This document shows, in pieces, positions 16,127-26,193 of a DNA stretch of 63,626 nucleotides; position 1 is the first letter of the stretch, and each line of letters opens with the position of its first letter. The position numbers and the translations under genes are program-made. This stretch comes from Modicisalibacter coralii (GTDB taxonomy: Bacteria; Pseudomonadota; Gammaproteobacteria; Pseudomonadales; Halomonadaceae), in NCBI RefSeq assembly GCF_004117855.1, contig NZ_QWBW01000018.1, forward strand, positions 39,632 to 103,257. Reading direction: 5' to 3'. The notes beneath the pieces were generated by a model. That model saw only the letters and a list, made by a program, of their open reading frames with translations, did no database searches and was not told where the DNA came from.

Positions 16127-17680
16127 TCACGCCTCGATCTTTCTCAGCAGGAACACCAGCGGCACGCTGGCCAGGTAGATCAATCCCAGCCACAGGAAGA
16201 TGTCGTTGAAGGCCATCACCATCGCCTGCTGCGAGACCCGCTGGGCGATCATGCCCACCGCGGCGTGATAGGCATCCGGCACCGAGCCGGCGAGCATCGC
16301 CTGATACTTGGCGATTTCCGCGACGACCACCTCGCGGCCGGTGTCGATCGCCGGAATCAGCGCGTTCCAGTGGAAGTCCTCGCGGATGTCGCGCACCGTG
16401 TCGAGCAGCGCCAGACCCACCGCGCCCCCCAGGTTGCGCATCACGTTGAACAGCCCGCTGGCGTTGCCCACCTCGGCGGGCGGCAGGGTGCCCAGCGCGA
16501 TCCGCGAGGCGGGGATGATGCACAGGATCAGCCCCATGCCGCGGATCACCTGGGGCAAGCAGAACTGCCAGAAGCCCGACTCCACGGTCAGATCGGCGTT
16601 CATCATGGTGCCGATGCCCACCAGCAGCAGACCGGCGAGCAGCAGCACGCGCAGGTCGAGCCGGTTGGAGAGCTGGCCGACCACCGGCGCGCAGCAGAAC
16701 ATCGTCAGCCCGGTGACGAACATCACCTCGCCGATCTGCAGGCTCGAGTAGTGACGCACGTAGCCGAAGAACAGCGGCATGATGTAGACCAGCCCGTAGA
16801 GCGCGATGCCGATGATGAACCCCAGCCCGGCGCCGAGCGCGAAGTTGCGGTTGGCGAAGGCATGCAGATCGACGATCGGATGGTCGTGGCGCAAGGTGCG
16901 GGTGAAGAACCACACCCCGGCGAGGACACAGACGACCGTCGTGATCAGGATCCGGTCGCTGGCGAACCAGTCGTCGCCGGGGCCCTCCTCGAGGACGAAC
17001 TCCAGCGAGCCCAGGAATACCGCGATCAACACCAGGCCGATCACGTCGAGCCGCCGGGCCACGGCATGATCGGCCTCGTCGATGTCGAGGAAGGTCCAGG
17101 CCGCCCAGCACACCAGCACCCCGGGCACAACATTGGCCAGGAACAGCCAGTGCCAGCTCATCAGTTCGGTGATGTAGCCGCCCACCGTCGGCCCCACCGA
17201 CGGCGCCATGGTCACCACCATGCCGATCACCGCCTGCACGCTGCCCATCACCCGCCGCGGGAAGATCGAGAAGCTCACCGCCTGGGTGATGGGGATCATC
17301 GCCCCGCCGGCGAACCCCTGGATGGCGCGCAGGATCACCAGTTGCTCGATCGAGGTGGTCAGCGCACAGCCCAGGCTGGCCAGGGTGAAGCCGGCGCAGG
17401 ACAGGGTGAACGCCACCCGCGTCGACAGGATCCGCGTCAGCATGCCCGACAGCGGGATCATCACGATCTCGGCGATCAGGTAGGCGGTCTGTACCCAGGA
17501 GATCTCGTCCTCGCTGGCCGACAGCCCCGACTGGATCTCGTTGAGCGAGCTGGCGACGATCTGGATGTCGAGGATCGCCATGAACATGCCGAACACCGCG
17601 GCGATGAAGCCGATACGCTGCGGCCAGGGCGGCATGTCGCTGACGCCCTGGCGGACGCTGCCGACAGCGGCTTCGCTCAC
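16127..17680 (-). CDS. emrB: EmrB/QacA-type MFS drug efflux transporter
   Basis: Fourteen-helix proton antiporter of the DHA2 family, 517 residues, inner membrane. Motif C region (PSVGPTVGGYI near residue 160) and the N-terminal FMAILDIQIVASSLNEIQ block are typical. It pairs with the membrane fusion protein encoded just upstream (4-base overlap) and presumably an outer-membrane TolC-type channel encoded elsewhere, to pump hydrophobic compounds out of the cell. The TetR gene across the divergent promoter is the likely repressor. Substrate not determinable. Confidence 0.9.
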   Translation of the reverse strand: MSEAAVGSVRQGVSDMPPWPQRIGFIAAVFGMFMAILDIQIVASSLNEIQSGLSASEDEISWVQTAYLIAEIVMIPLSGMLTRILSTRVAFTLSCAGFTLASLGCALTTSIEQLVILRAIQGFAGGAMIPITQAVSFSIFPRRVMGSVQAVIGMVVTMAPSVGPTVGGYITELMSWHWLFLANVVPGVLVCWAAWTFLDIDEADHAVARRLDVIGLVLIAVFLGSLEFVLEEGPGDDWFASDRILITTVVCVLAGVWFFTRTLRHDHPIVDLHAFANRNFALGAGLGFIIGIALYGLVYIMPLFFGYVRHYSSLQIGEVMFVTGLTMFCCAPVVGQLSNRLDLRVLLLAGLLLVGIGTMMNADLTVESGFWQFCLPQVIRGMGLILCIIPASRIALGTLPPAEVGNASGLFNVMRNLGGAVGLALLDTVRDIREDFHWNALIPAIDTGREVVVAEIAKYQAMLAGSVPDAYHAAVGMIAQRVSQQAMVMAFNDIFLWLGLIYLASVPLVFLLRKIEA

Positions 17681-18864
17681 GAACCGCTCCCGGCGGCCGG
17701 CGATCCGGCGGCCGGCGATCCGGCGGCCGGCGATCCGGCGGCCGGCGATCCGGCGGCCGGCGTCCCGGCGGCCGGTGTCCCGGTGGCCGGCGTCCCGGCA
17801 GACGCGGCCAGTTCACCGCCGTCGTCCGGGTCCAGCTCGCGGGTATCGACCTCGGGGACCACCGACAGCCCCGAGCGCAGCCGGCCCAGGGCATCGTCGG
17901 GGCCGGTGACGCGGATCTTCACCGGCACCCGCTGGACGATCTTGTTGAAGTTGCCGGTGGCGTTGTCCTGCGGCAGCAGGCTGAACTCGGTGCCGGTGGC
18001 CGGCGACAGGCTGTCGATCACGCCGGTGAAGGTGATGTCCGGATAAGCGTCGACGTGGATCTCCACCGGCTGGCCGACGCGCATCCGCGCGAGCTGGGTC
18101 TCCTTGTAGTTGGCGACCACGTAGGCGGATTCGATGGGCACCAGTTGCAGCAGCGTCAGCGAGGGCTGGGCGAGCGTGCCCGCCTCGGCGGTGAGATTGC
18201 CGACCACGCCGTCGCGCGGGGCGACGATACGCGTCTTCTCCAGCTGATGGCGGGCCCGGGCCAGATCGGCCTCGGCGGCGTCGCGATTGGCCCGGGCACT
18301 GTCGACGTCGGATTCGGCGACCGCCAGTTGACGCCTGGCCGAGATCACCGAGGCTTCGCGCGCGGCGAGCGTCGCCCGGGCGACACGCAGGGCCGCCTGG
18401 TCGTCCTCGCGCTGCTGACGCGAGGCGTAGTTGCGCGAGGCCAGCTTCGACGAGCGTTCCAGATGCTGCCGGGCCTGGTCGACATCGGCCTGGGCGGCCT
18501 CGACCTGGGCCCTGGCCTCGTCGATCGCCGCCTGCTGGAGTGCCACCCGGCGCGTCGCCTGGGCGATCGAGGCCATCGCCACGGCGAGCTGCGCCTGCGC
18601 CTGGCTGACTTGGTCGCGATAGCTGTCGTCGTCGAGGCGCACCAGCAAGGCACCGCGTGCGACCGACTGGTTGTCGTCGACCGCCACCTCGGCGACGCGC
18701 GCCGAGAGCTCGGCGCGGATGGCCACGCTGTCGGTGTGCACGTAGGCGTTGTCGGTCTCCTCGAGGAAGCGGCCGGTCCGCCACCAGTGCCAGCCCCACC
18801 AGGCCAGCGCCGCCAGGGCCACGACCGCGACCAGGGCGACCACGACCTTGCCCGCCTGTTTCAT
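17677..18864 (-). CDS. emrA: EmrA-type HlyD-family membrane fusion protein with repetitive tail
   Basis: Periplasmic adaptor of the EmrAB pump. 395 residues from the ATG with a perfect GGAGG 5 bases upstream (a longer frame opens 12 codons earlier without a ribosome site). One N-terminal membrane helix (about 6-26), lipoyl half-motifs around ETDNAYVHTDSVAIRAELSA, a long Ala/Arg/Gln-rich coiled coil (about 95-200) and a beta-barrel domain. The last ~40 residues are unusual: about seven copies of a Pro-Ala-Ala-Gly-Ser/Thr pentapeptide encoded by a 15-bp tandem repeat, replacing the short tails usual in EmrA. Confidence 0.9.
   Translation of the reverse strand: MKQAGKVVVALVAVVALAALAWWGWHWWRTGRFLEETDNAYVHTDSVAIRAELSARVAEVAVDDNQSVARGALLVRLDDDSYRDQVSQAQAQLAVAMASIAQATRRVALQQAAIDEARAQVEAAQADVDQARQHLERSSKLASRNYASRQQREDDQAALRVARATLAAREASVISARRQLAVAESDVDSARANRDAAEADLARARHQLEKTRIVAPRDGVVGNLTAEAGTLAQPSLTLLQLVPIESAYVVANYKETQLARMRVGQPVEIHVDAYPDITFTGVIDSLSPATGTEFSLLPQDNATGNFNKIVQRVPVKIRVTGPDDALGRLRSGLSVVPEVDTRELDPDDGGELAASAGTPATGTPAAGTPAAGSPAAGSPAAGSPAAGSPAAGSGS
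17691..17795 (-). repeat. 15-bp tandem repeat encoding the EmrA tail
   Basis: Seven head-to-tail units of a 15-base sequence (plus strand CGGCGGCCGGCGATC). The first four are identical; the next three carry one or two changes (CGTCC, TGTCC, GGTGG variants). Unit length is a multiple of three, so slippage would add or drop five residues without changing frame. Confidence 0.95.
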
Positions 18865-18919
18865 GTTGCCTCCTCGATTCGCTGCGCACCCGGACGCCAT
18901 TGCCGGATGACGGACGCTA

Positions 18920-18941
18920 TAGTGTAATGAATGCTACACTA
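18920..18941. promoter_or_regulatory. Palindromic operator between emrA and tetR
   Basis: TAGTGTA-N8-TACACTA, a perfect 7+7 bp palindrome in the 119-base divergent gap. TATAGT at its left edge and TACACT on the other strand resemble -10 hexamers, so a repressor bound here would shut both promoters. The obvious ligand-responsive binder is the adjacent TetR protein. Confidence 0.7.
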
Positions 18942-18983
18942 CATCGCCACGCCGAACGACATCGCCCACCGAGGAGCCAGCGC

Positions 18984-19628
18984 ATGCCCCCTTGCGACCG
19001 TGACACGCGCTCATCCCCGCAGACCAACGCCCGCGGCCTGGCACGCCGGGAACGCTTGCTCGACGCCGCCCGCGACGTGTTTCTCGAACAGGGCTACGCC
19101 GGCGCCAGCGTCAACGAGATCGTCGCCCGCGCCGGCGGCTCGCTGGCCACGCTGTACAAGCAGTTCGGCAACAAGGAGGGGCTGTTCATGGCCGCTCTGG
19201 AGCGGCATATCGCCACCGCCTGGGTGGTGCTCGAGGAGGGGCGTCGCGAGGCGACGGTCCCCGAGCAGGTCCTCTATGACCTGGGGCGGCGGATGCTCGA
19301 GCTGAGCCTCGACCCGGGGGTCATGCGACTCAAGCGGGGGCTGGCCTTCGAGGCCGAGCGAGTCCCCGAACTCGGCGAGATGTTCCTGAGTCGTGGGCCC
19401 GACCGTATCCGCCGGGAACTCGCCACCTACCTCGCCGAGCAGGTCGCCCGGGGCCGGCTGGTCATCGACGACCCCCGCGAGGCGGCCGGCATGTTCATGG
19501 GCATGCTGCTCGGCGAATGGCATATCGATGCGCTGCTCGGGCGACGTATCTCGACCACCACCGAGGCGTGTAACGCGCGAGCCCGCCACTGCACGACGGT
19601 GTTCCTGAGAGGCTTGGTGCCGCGCTGA
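18984..19628 (+). CDS. TetR/AcrR-family repressor, probable regulator of emrAB
   Basis: 214 residues from the ATG that has GAGGAG 8 bases upstream; the frame is open further upstream without support. N-terminal helix-turn-helix (about residues 30-60: ASVNEIVARAGGSLATLYKQFGNKEGLF) is classic TetR. The remainder is an all-helical ligand and dimer domain, with a C-terminal region like AcrR-type regulators. Transcribed away from emrAB with an operator palindrome in between, the common arrangement for autoregulated efflux repressors. Inducer unknown. Confidence 0.88.
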   Translation: MPPCDRDTRSSPQTNARGLARRERLLDAARDVFLEQGYAGASVNEIVARAGGSLATLYKQFGNKEGLFMAALERHIATAWVVLEEGRREATVPEQVLYDLGRRMLELSLDPGVMRLKRGLAFEAERVPELGEMFLSRGPDRIRRELATYLAEQVARGRLVIDDPREAAGMFMGMLLGEWHIDALLGRRISTTTEACNARARHCTTVFLRGLVPR

Positions 19629-19632
19629 GATG

Positions 19633-20208
19633 CTAGGCTGACAGGGTCAACACCTGGCCATTGAGCGCCCGCCCACCACCTCCGCCGAGAAAGCGGGCGC
19701 AGTCCGCCACCGCCACACTCGAGGCCCCCTGCGGACAGAGCAGGTTGATGCGGGTCCCCGGGCCACTGGCCTCGGCCAACCGCCGCACCAGCGCCGCCAG
19801 GGCCTCGCGGACCATGCTCGCCGCCTGACTGTCGCCCTCGGGCGCCACCGCCACCAGGCGGCCCCCGCCGCGGCTGTGCATCCAGGCGCGGGCCACCTGC
19901 AGAAGACTCGACGGTCCGGCGACCTGCTCGCTCAGGCGCCGCTCCAGGGGCACGCTGCGCGCCAGCGGTCGGGGCGCGCAGACCAGCACGTCGAGCCGCG
20001 CCAGGCGTCCCAGCAGCGCATCCAGCGCGCCCTCCCCCGCGACCCGCCCGAAACGGTCCTCGCGCTCGCCGCCCAGTCCGTCGAGCACCCGCTCGAGGCT
20101 CTGTGCATCGGGCGTGAGCAGCGCCACCGTCGCGCCCTCCTCGAGGAAGGCCCGGGCGAGCGCCTCGAGCAGCTCGCCGCCACCGGCGATCAGGACCCGT
20201 TTACGCAC
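19633..20208 (-). CDS. Degenerate SDR-like protein, last gene of the TRAP operon
   Basis: 191 residues with a Rossmann-type start (RVLIAGGGELLEALARAFLEEGATVALL) and the shape of a short-chain dehydrogenase: LDVLVCAP in place of the NNAG strand, and a C-terminal LNGQVLTLSA like the usual NGQxLxVDGG. The catalytic Tyr-x-x-x-Lys is absent; the corresponding stretch reads SQAASMVREAL. It is therefore unlikely to be an ordinary oxidoreductase and may be a binding or regulatory protein, or a decaying enzyme. It starts 15 bases after dctM, with a GGAGG overlapping the gap. Confidence 0.65.
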   Translation of the reverse strand: MRKRVLIAGGGELLEALARAFLEEGATVALLTPDAQSLERVLDGLGGEREDRFGRVAGEGALDALLGRLARLDVLVCAPRPLARSVPLERRLSEQVAGPSSLLQVARAWMHSRGGGRLVAVAPEGDSQAASMVREALAALVRRLAEASGPGTRINLLCPQGASSVAVADCARFLGGGGGRALNGQVLTLSA

Positions 20209-20223
20209 AGCGATCCCCTCCTC

Positions 20224-21579
20224 TCACAGGAGGCCCGGCAGCCACAACACCAGCGCCGGAAACACCAGGCACAGGATCAGCCCGGTGAGCTGCAGCAGCA
20301 CGAAGGGGATGATCGAGCGGTAGATGGTGCCGATGCCGATCTGCCCCTCGGTTATGCCCTTGAGGTAGAACAGCGCATAGCCGAACGGCGGGGTCAGGAA
20401 GCTGGTCTGCAGATTGATCGCCACCAGGATCGCGAACCAGATCAGCAGCGCCTGGCCCGACAGGCCGTAGCCGAAGTCGAGCGCCTCGATCACCGGGGCG
20501 ACCAGCGGCAGCACCACGAAGCTGATCTCGATCCACTCGAGGAAGAAGCCGAGCACGAAGATCAGCCCCATGATCAGCAGCATCAGCCCGTAGGGGCCGA
20601 GCCCGGTGCCGGTGATCAGCGACTCGATCATGTAGTCGCCGCCCAGGCGCTTGAAGACCACCGAGAAGCAGGTCGCGCCGATCACCACGAACAGGATCAT
20701 CGCCGAGGTCCGCGAGGTCTCGCGCACCGCCTCGCGCAGGGTCGCCCAGTCCAGGCTGCGCATGACCAGCGCCAGCAGCAGGCTGCCCGCGGCGCCGATC
20801 GCCGCCGCCTCGGTGGGCGTGGCGATGCCGGCCATGATCGAGCCGAGCACGGCGACGATCAGCGCCACCGGCCCCAGCAGGTCGCGCAGCAGCGCCAGCG
20901 GCAACGGGGTGGTGTCGGCGTCCGCCGCATCGCGGTCGGCGAGCGGCGCCCAGTCCGGCTTGAGCCGCGCGGTGATCAGCAGGTAGGCGACGTAGAGCGC
21001 GCCCAGCAGCAGCCCCGGCAACAGCGCGGCCTTGAACAGCGCGCCCACCGAGACCTGCAGGATCGAGCCCATCAGCACCAGCATGATCGACGGCGGGATC
21101 AGGATCCCCAGGGTGCCCGAGGCGGCGATCACCCCGCAGGCCATCTCGGCGCGGTAGCCCTGCTTGAGCATCACCGGCAGCGCCAGGAGGCCCAGCATCA
21201 CCACCGAGGCGCCGATGATGCCGGTGCTCGCCGCCATCACCACGCCGAGCAGTGCCACCGAGACGGCCAGCCCGCCATGGGTGCGACCGAACAGCCGCTG
21301 CAGGGTCAGCAGCAACCGACGGGCGACCCCCGAACGCTCGAGCATCAGCCCCATGAACACGAACAGCGGGATGGCGATCATCAGCCAGTTCTCGATCACC
21401 CCGCCGAAGATGCGCGAGCCCACGGTACCCAGGAACGGCAGCGGGATGTCGCCGATGAAGGCGAAGGCGATGCCCAGCCCGCCGAGCAGGAAGGCCACCG
21501 GATAGCCGGTGAAGATGCCCGCGAGCAGGGTGACGATCATCGTCAGGGCCAGGGCGTATTCCGCCAGGAACTCAGCCAT
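20224..21579 (-). CDS. dctM: TRAP transporter large permease DctM
   Basis: Twelve-helix subunit of a sodium-driven tripartite uptake system, 451 residues, inner membrane. Family marks include GYPVAFLLGGLG near the start, GIIGASVVMLGLLALPVMLKQGY, and PPSIMLVLMG. It overlaps dctQ by 8 bases. With DctQ and DctP it takes up an organic acid captured in the periplasm. The DctP relationship suggests the 2-oxoacid / mannitol-chloroaromatic branch. Confidence 0.93.
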   Translation of the reverse strand: MAEFLAEYALALTMIVTLLAGIFTGYPVAFLLGGLGIAFAFIGDIPLPFLGTVGSRIFGGVIENWLMIAIPLFVFMGLMLERSGVARRLLLTLQRLFGRTHGGLAVSVALLGVVMAASTGIIGASVVMLGLLALPVMLKQGYRAEMACGVIAASGTLGILIPPSIMLVLMGSILQVSVGALFKAALLPGLLLGALYVAYLLITARLKPDWAPLADRDAADADTTPLPLALLRDLLGPVALIVAVLGSIMAGIATPTEAAAIGAAGSLLLALVMRSLDWATLREAVRETSRTSAMILFVVIGATCFSVVFKRLGGDYMIESLITGTGLGPYGLMLLIMGLIFVLGFFLEWIEISFVVLPLVAPVIEALDFGYGLSGQALLIWFAILVAINLQTSFLTPPFGYALFYLKGITEGQIGIGTIYRSIIPFVLLQLTGLILCLVFPALVLWLPGLL

Positions 21580-22207
21580 GGATCTCCTCCCGGGTATCGT
21601 GGGCGGGTGTCAGGTGACGCGGATCGAACAGGCCGGCGAGGTTGTGCAGCACCTGACCCAACGCGCCCAGTGCCAGGAACACCAGGCCGATCGGCAGCAT
21701 CGCCTTGATCAGGTAGCGGTCGGTGAGCCCGCCGTAGTTGGAGTGCTCGCCGGAGAGATACGACATCATCACGAAGTGCTTGGAGAGCCAGGCCACCAGC
21801 AGGCAGAACGGAATCAGAAAGACCAGGTGGCCGAGGATGTCGATCACCGCCCGGCCACGCGGCGAGAGCTTCTGATAGACCAGATCGACGCGCACGTGGC
21901 TGTCGTGATGCAGTGCATAGGTGCCGCCGAGCAGGGTGAGAATCCCGAACAGGTGCCACTGCAGCTCGGTAATGCTGTTGATGGTCAGGGCCTTGCCGAA
22001 CAGCACCATCGGGGTCTGCCATTCGGCGATCTCGTTGATGCCCAGGGCGTTGAGCGTCACGGTGGTGAGCACGGCCAGCGTCACCAGCAGCACCAGCCAG
22101 CTGGAGACGCGACCCACCCACAGCCCGAGCCCGACCAGCGGTCGGGCCAGGGCTTCGCACACCGCGCCGCCTCGACTGCGCCAGGGCGCAAGGTCGGCGT
22201 GCGGCAT
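21572..22207 (-). CDS. dctQ: TRAP transporter small permease DctQ
   Basis: Four-helix subunit, 211 residues, linking to DctM. The segment GINEIAEWQTPMVLFGKALTINSITELQWHLFGILTLLGGTYALHHDSHVRVDL, quoted here only by its ends GINEIAEW and HVRVDLVY, is characteristic of the longer DctQ type of this branch. Its ATG shares one base with the dctP stop codon, so translation is coupled. Confidence 0.9.
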   Translation of the reverse strand: MPHADLAPWRSRGGAVCEALARPLVGLGLWVGRVSSWLVLLVTLAVLTTVTLNALGINEIAEWQTPMVLFGKALTINSITELQWHLFGILTLLGGTYALHHDSHVRVDLVYQKLSPRGRAVIDILGHLVFLIPFCLLVAWLSKHFVMMSYLSGEHSNYGGLTDRYLIKAMLPIGLVFLALGALGQVLHNLAGLFDPRHLTPAHDTREEIHG

Positions 22208-23310
22208 CAGGCGCCTCCTTCGGACCCGGCGTCGTTATCGCGGATCGGCTGCGGGTCGGGCAGCGCCTGCAGCTCGTACCACTCGTCGATCAGCTTGACG
22301 TGCTGCATCAGCGACTTGTAGGCCTCGGCGAAGGCCGGGTTCTGGTCCATCTCCTCCTGGCGCACCTCGACCCAGGCATCCTGCAGCGCCTTGATCACCG
22401 AGTCCGGGAAGCGCTTGACCTGCACGCCCTTCTCCTCGAGCTTGTGGATGGTGCGCACCTGCTCGGGAGGCGCCTCGGCCATCGCCCACTGCAGGGTGGC
22501 GCGACAAGCGGTCTCGAACTGTGCCTTGCGCTCGTCGCTGTACTCGTCCCAGACCTGCTGATTGACCAGCAGCGAGAACCAGCTCGCGCTCTGGTGCCAG
22601 CCCGGGAAGTAGTAATACTTGGCGACCTCGTCGAAGCCCATCGCCGCATCGACCTGCGGCACCGAGAATTCGGTGGCGTCGACACGTCCGCGCTCCAGCG
22701 CCAGGTAGATCTCGTTGCCCGGCACCAGCTGGGTCGAGGCGCCGAGCTTGTTGAGCACCTTGGCGCCCAGCCCCGAGATGCGCATCGACAGGCCCCTGAA
22801 GTCCTCCGGCGAATTGATCTCCTTGTTGTACCAGCCGCCGGTCTCCTGGGGCGAGATGAAGCACGGCAGCACCTTCACGCCGTAGGGATCGTAGGCCTTC
22901 TGCAGCAGCTCGGTGCCCTCGCCGGCCCACATCCACGACATGAAGGCTTCCGGCGAGGGCCCGAACGGCAGCGCGCCGTAGAGGTTGGTGATCGGCACGG
23001 TGCCGGCCCAGTAGCCGATCCAGTCCCAGCCGGCCTGCACGGCGCCCGACGACACCGAGTTGAAGACCTCGAAGGGCGGCACCAGATCGCCCGGCTCGTG
23101 GACGCGTAGCGACACCGCGCCGCCGGTGGCGGTCTCGAGTTCCTGGGAAAGATGTTTGGCGCCGGCGCCGAGGAAGTTCTGGGTCGAGAAGGTGCTGGCC
23201 ACGTCGAGCTGCTTGGGCCCCTCGGCATGCGCGGGGACAGTGACCGCGGCGGCGACCGCCAGGCCGACCGCCGACGCCAGCAGCGAGCGAGTGGTGACGG
23301 AACTTGGCAT
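22207..23310 (-). CDS. dctP: TRAP transporter substrate-binding protein DctP
   Basis: Periplasmic solute receptor, 367 residues. The start is set by AAGGAGA 7 bases upstream and gives a signal peptide (residues 1-27, ending AHA). The GWYNKEINSPEDFRGLSMR segment and VDATEFSVPQVDAAMGF resemble the TakP-like branch that binds 2-oxoacids with a metal ion. The substrate is inferred, not shown. First gene of the operon; a sigma-54 promoter lies 57 bases upstream, so uptake is likely switched on by the adjacent activator. Confidence 0.92.
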   Translation of the reverse strand: MPSSVTTRSLLASAVGLAVAAAVTVPAHAEGPKQLDVASTFSTQNFLGAGAKHLSQELETATGGAVSLRVHEPGDLVPPFEVFNSVSSGAVQAGWDWIGYWAGTVPITNLYGALPFGPSPEAFMSWMWAGEGTELLQKAYDPYGVKVLPCFISPQETGGWYNKEINSPEDFRGLSMRISGLGAKVLNKLGASTQLVPGNEIYLALERGRVDATEFSVPQVDAAMGFDEVAKYYYFPGWHQSASWFSLLVNQQVWDEYSDERKAQFETACRATLQWAMAEAPPEQVRTIHKLEEKGVQVKRFPDSVIKALQDAWVEVRQEEMDQNPAFAEAYKSLMQHVKLIDEWYELQALPDPQPIRDNDAGSEGGA

Positions 23311-23366
23311 GGTGCGTTCTCCTTGAGCGTTGTTGTTGTCCCCCATCCGGGGGTTCGAAGGAGACC

Positions 23367-23382
23367 AGCAAGGAAGCTGCCA
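23367..23382 (-). promoter_or_regulatory. Sigma-54 (-24/-12) promoter of dctPQM
   Basis: The minus strand reads TGGCAGCTTCCTTGCT: GG and GC separated by exactly 10 bases, as needed by RpoN holoenzyme. Predicted start is near 23355, giving a leader of about 45 bases to dctP. Confidence 0.75.
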
Positions 23383-23477
23383 GGACACCGAAAACCCCTT
23401 TATTTTCAGAACCCTGCGGACAACAAAAATGCAGTAACGGCGGAGCGGGCGGCGGGGCGAGGCCAGGGACGACCCGA

Positions 23478-23583
23478 AGCGTCCGGAAAATCGGACGCTC
23501 AGGCGGCGAGAAACGCTGGAGAGGGCGCGGGGCACGTGAACCAGGGCGTCCGGCATTTCGGACGCCGTCCGCCCATGCGGACG
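23478..23583. promoter_or_regulatory. Three CGTCCG-N6-CGGACG palindromes, probable enhancer sites
   Basis: Three copies of the same palindrome lie at 23478-23499, 23545-23566 and 23566-23583, all with a 6-base spacer. The last two are 19 bases centre to centre and share a base; the first is 67 bases away. They sit about 95-200 bases upstream of the sigma-54 promoter, the usual enhancer range, and the third ends one base short of the activator stop codon. Confidence 0.75.
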
Positions 23584-23584
23584 C

Positions 23585-24988
<1,404 letters not shown>

Positions 24989-25221
24989 GTCAGCCCCGGC
25001 GTCGGTATCGTGGGTGTGGCTCCAGCGTCGCCACTGCCGCCGGGCGTGGCAAGACGACCTTGGGTGAAGCCGCCACGGCGATGTCGCACAATCGCACAAT
25101 TCAGTGGCGGGACACGTCCGACCGGCCCATAGTGGAAGAGCCCGCCCCGCCTGTCGTTGGAGACACCCGGGCGCCGCCACCCTACGCTGGAAGCACCACC
25201 ACCCGACGATCACCATTCCCT

Positions 25222-26193
25222 ATGCATGACATGGACTACCGCGTGCTGCATCAGGCACGCGACTGGGCCGGGGACGGCCACACGATCTGGCTGTGCACGG
25301 TCATCTCGACCTATGGTTCCTCGCCCAGGCCCCCGGGCGCGCTGCTCGTCGCCCGGGGCGACGGCACCCATCTCGGCTCGCTGTCAGGCGGCTGCGTCGA
25401 GGAGGCCTTTCTCGACCAGCTCGCCGCCGGCGAGTTTTCCGCCCCTGCCACCGTGCAGCGCTATGGCGAGACCCCCGCGGCCAGCGAGCGTCTCGCCCTG
25501 CCCTGCGGCGGTGTCCTCGAGGTGCTCGTCGAGCGCCGACCGGCCACGCCGGACTGGCTCGACCACCTGGCGGCCCTGTGTGATGCGCTGGCCGGCCAAC
25601 GCCGTCGGGTACGCCGGGTCTCGCTCGGCGACGGCGGCTTCGCTGACCGCCCCCTCGAGGTCGACGGTCCGGCGGTCGAGCATCGCGACGACGCGGTGAC
25701 GATGCGCATCGGCCCGGTGGTGCGCCTGATCGTCGCCGGCATCTCGCCGGTCGCCGAGGCCTGCGCCCGTTTCGCCCACGAACTGGGCCACGAGGTGGTC
25801 GTCTGCGACCCGCGCGAGGCGGCCTGCCGGACGTTCGCCGTCGAGGGCGTGCGCGTGGAGCCGGTGCTGCCCGCCTCGTTCATCGCCGCGGGCGGCTGCC
25901 ATGGCGCCACCGCGGTGGTGGCGCTGACCCACGACCCACGCCTCGATGACCTGACCATACTCGAGGCGGTGCGCACTGCGGCCTTCTACGTCGGTGTGAT
26001 GGGCTCGCGACGGACCTCGGACGCGCGCGCCACCCGGCTGATGCGGTCGGGTGGGCTGGGGCCGGAGGAGCTCGCCCGCATTCACATGCCGATCGGCCTC
26101 GACCTGGGCAGTCGCACGCCGGCCGAGATAGGTCTGGCGGTGGTGGCCGATATCCTGCGGGTCTATCACGGACGCGACCGCCATGCCCTCTGA
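25222..26193 (+). CDS. XdhC/CoxI-family molybdoenzyme maturation factor
   Basis: 323 residues. N-terminal XdhC domain (YGSSPRPPGALL, LGSLSGGCVEEAFLDQL) and C-terminal Rossmann domain (LIVAGISPVAEACARFAHELGHEVVVCDPR, quoted by its key part PVAEACARFA, and VGVMGSRRTS). XdhC-type proteins bind the molybdopterin cofactor, help its sulfuration and insert it into xanthine-oxidase-family enzymes; E. coli PaoD does this for PaoABC. Here the likely client is the aldehyde oxidase at 12277-16015. The start is one of two close ATGs (25222 or 25231). It overlaps the next gene by 11 bases. Confidence 0.87.
   Translation: MHDMDYRVLHQARDWAGDGHTIWLCTVISTYGSSPRPPGALLVARGDGTHLGSLSGGCVEEAFLDQLAAGEFSAPATVQRYGETPAASERLALPCGGVLEVLVERRPATPDWLDHLAALCDALAGQRRRVRRVSLGDGGFADRPLEVDGPAVEHRDDAVTMRIGPVVRLIVAGISPVAEACARFAHELGHEVVVCDPREAACRTFAVEGVRVEPVLPASFIAAGGCHGATAVVALTHDPRLDDLTILEAVRTAAFYVGVMGSRRTSDARATRLMRSGGLGPEELARIHMPIGLDLGSRTPAEIGLAVVADILRVYHGRDRHAL

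Noticed and set aside
17691-17795. Tandem repeat as a CRISPR array
   Set aside because: Units are contiguous, without spacers, and in frame with emrA.
15722-18046. 774-codon plus-strand open frame
   Set aside because: Antisense shadow of paoA, emrB and the emrA repeat; low-complexity His/Gln/Asp product.
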